Source: Pseudomonadota bacterium (GTDB lineage Bacteria > Pseudomonadota > Gammaproteobacteria > Burkholderiales > Burkholderiaceae_C). Taken from it: 53,403 nt of DNA. Position 1 is the stretch's first letter; every line of letters starts with the position of its first letter. The DNA is taken from the NCBI GenBank assembly GCA_030535425.1, contig JAUNHQ010000014.1, forward strand, positions 1 through 53,403, given 5' to 3'. Below, piece after piece: positions 53,296 through 53,403 of the stretch. The translations under genes and the position numbers were made by a program. Below the pieces are notes generated by a model. That model saw nothing but the letters and a program-made list of their open reading frames with translations, was not told where the DNA came from and did not search any database.

Positions 53296-53403
53296 GTGCC
53301 GCCACTGCATTCCAACGAAGGCGGGCGCATCTTCAACGCGCTGGCCGCAGGCGGGCAGGTGCAAATGCCGTTTGCCGCAACCTTCTGGGCCCAGGGTTTT
53401 GGT
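53296..53403 (+). pseudogene. 5'-truncated second VOC gene copy, running off window
   Basis: From 53317 the frame reads EGGRIFNALAAGGQVQMPFA and then ATFWAQGFG, almost the same as residues near 99-127 of the VOC protein encoded at 51809-52249 (EGERIFNALAQGGQVQMPFA, ETFWAKGFG). The first two thirds of the gene are absent; the preceding 7 codons are unrelated. Probably a remnant of a duplication or recombination. The right end is cut by the window. Confidence 0.65.

Overview
The window looks like chromosomal DNA of a high-GC betaproteobacterium of the order Burkholderiales, most likely family Comamonadaceae. This is judged from protein family content, gene order and a recurrent intergenic repeat; no database was searched. 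There are no rRNA or tRNA genes, CRISPR arrays, transposase genes or phage genes. Most of it is ordinary core and accessory metabolism, packed tightly, with frequent start/stop overlaps.

Region 1 (1-9443, minus strand) is a translation/transcription operon read right to left: rimP, nusA, infB, a small DUF4124 gene, rbfA, truB, a cold-shock/Excalibur membrane protein, a macro-domain gene and typA (cut by the window edge). It starts from a recognisable promoter (9414-9443). An intrinsic terminator (9363-9392) and a hairpin enclosing both possible rimP start codons follow, which suggests leader attenuation of the operon. Region 2 (9488-16546, plus strand) holds chrA, a UbiH-type monooxygenase, dsbC, a DUF3429 membrane protein, an M61 peptidase and a DUF3108 protein.

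Region 3 (16624-22508) holds truncated hemoglobin, DUF3185, DUF1841, bacterioferritin, NnrU, a 59-residue lipoprotein, an MFS carrier, SlyD and a patatin. Region 4 (22768-32059) holds a DUF1624 membrane protein, the rRNA hydroxylase gene rlhA, a 546-bp mobile-looking element with terminal inverted repeats and flanking direct repeats, uspA with an MBL-fold gene, an orphan LuxR-type response regulator, trpS with an added C-terminal domain, a site-2 protease and glutaryl-CoA dehydrogenase.

Region 5 (32182-44733) holds a LysR regulator divergent from gcdH with a perfect operator-like inverted repeat between them, then msrA, a CbiM-like permease, DUF502, an acyl-CoA ligase, sstT, DUF72, gamma-glutamyltransferase, a YciO/Sua5 protein, an AraC regulator and an exported MBL-fold protein. 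Region 6 (45254-53403) holds a VIT-like membrane protein, dinB, a TlpA-like thioredoxin, bluB, serB, a branched-chain amino-acid binding protein, an AraC-like regulator, a VOC protein, a DUF1428 remnant, a glutathione S-transferase and a truncated second VOC copy at the right edge.

The most unusual feature is a dispersed intergenic repeat with at least twelve recognisable copies plus one inside truB. Most copies carry a short hairpin GCTAT-N7-ATAGC with compensatory base changes between copies and a core reading AAGCGCAAATGGCCTTTTT. Copies sit between convergent genes, directly against stop codons, and in two cases supply coding sequence. The 546-bp element after rlhA is the second point of interest.
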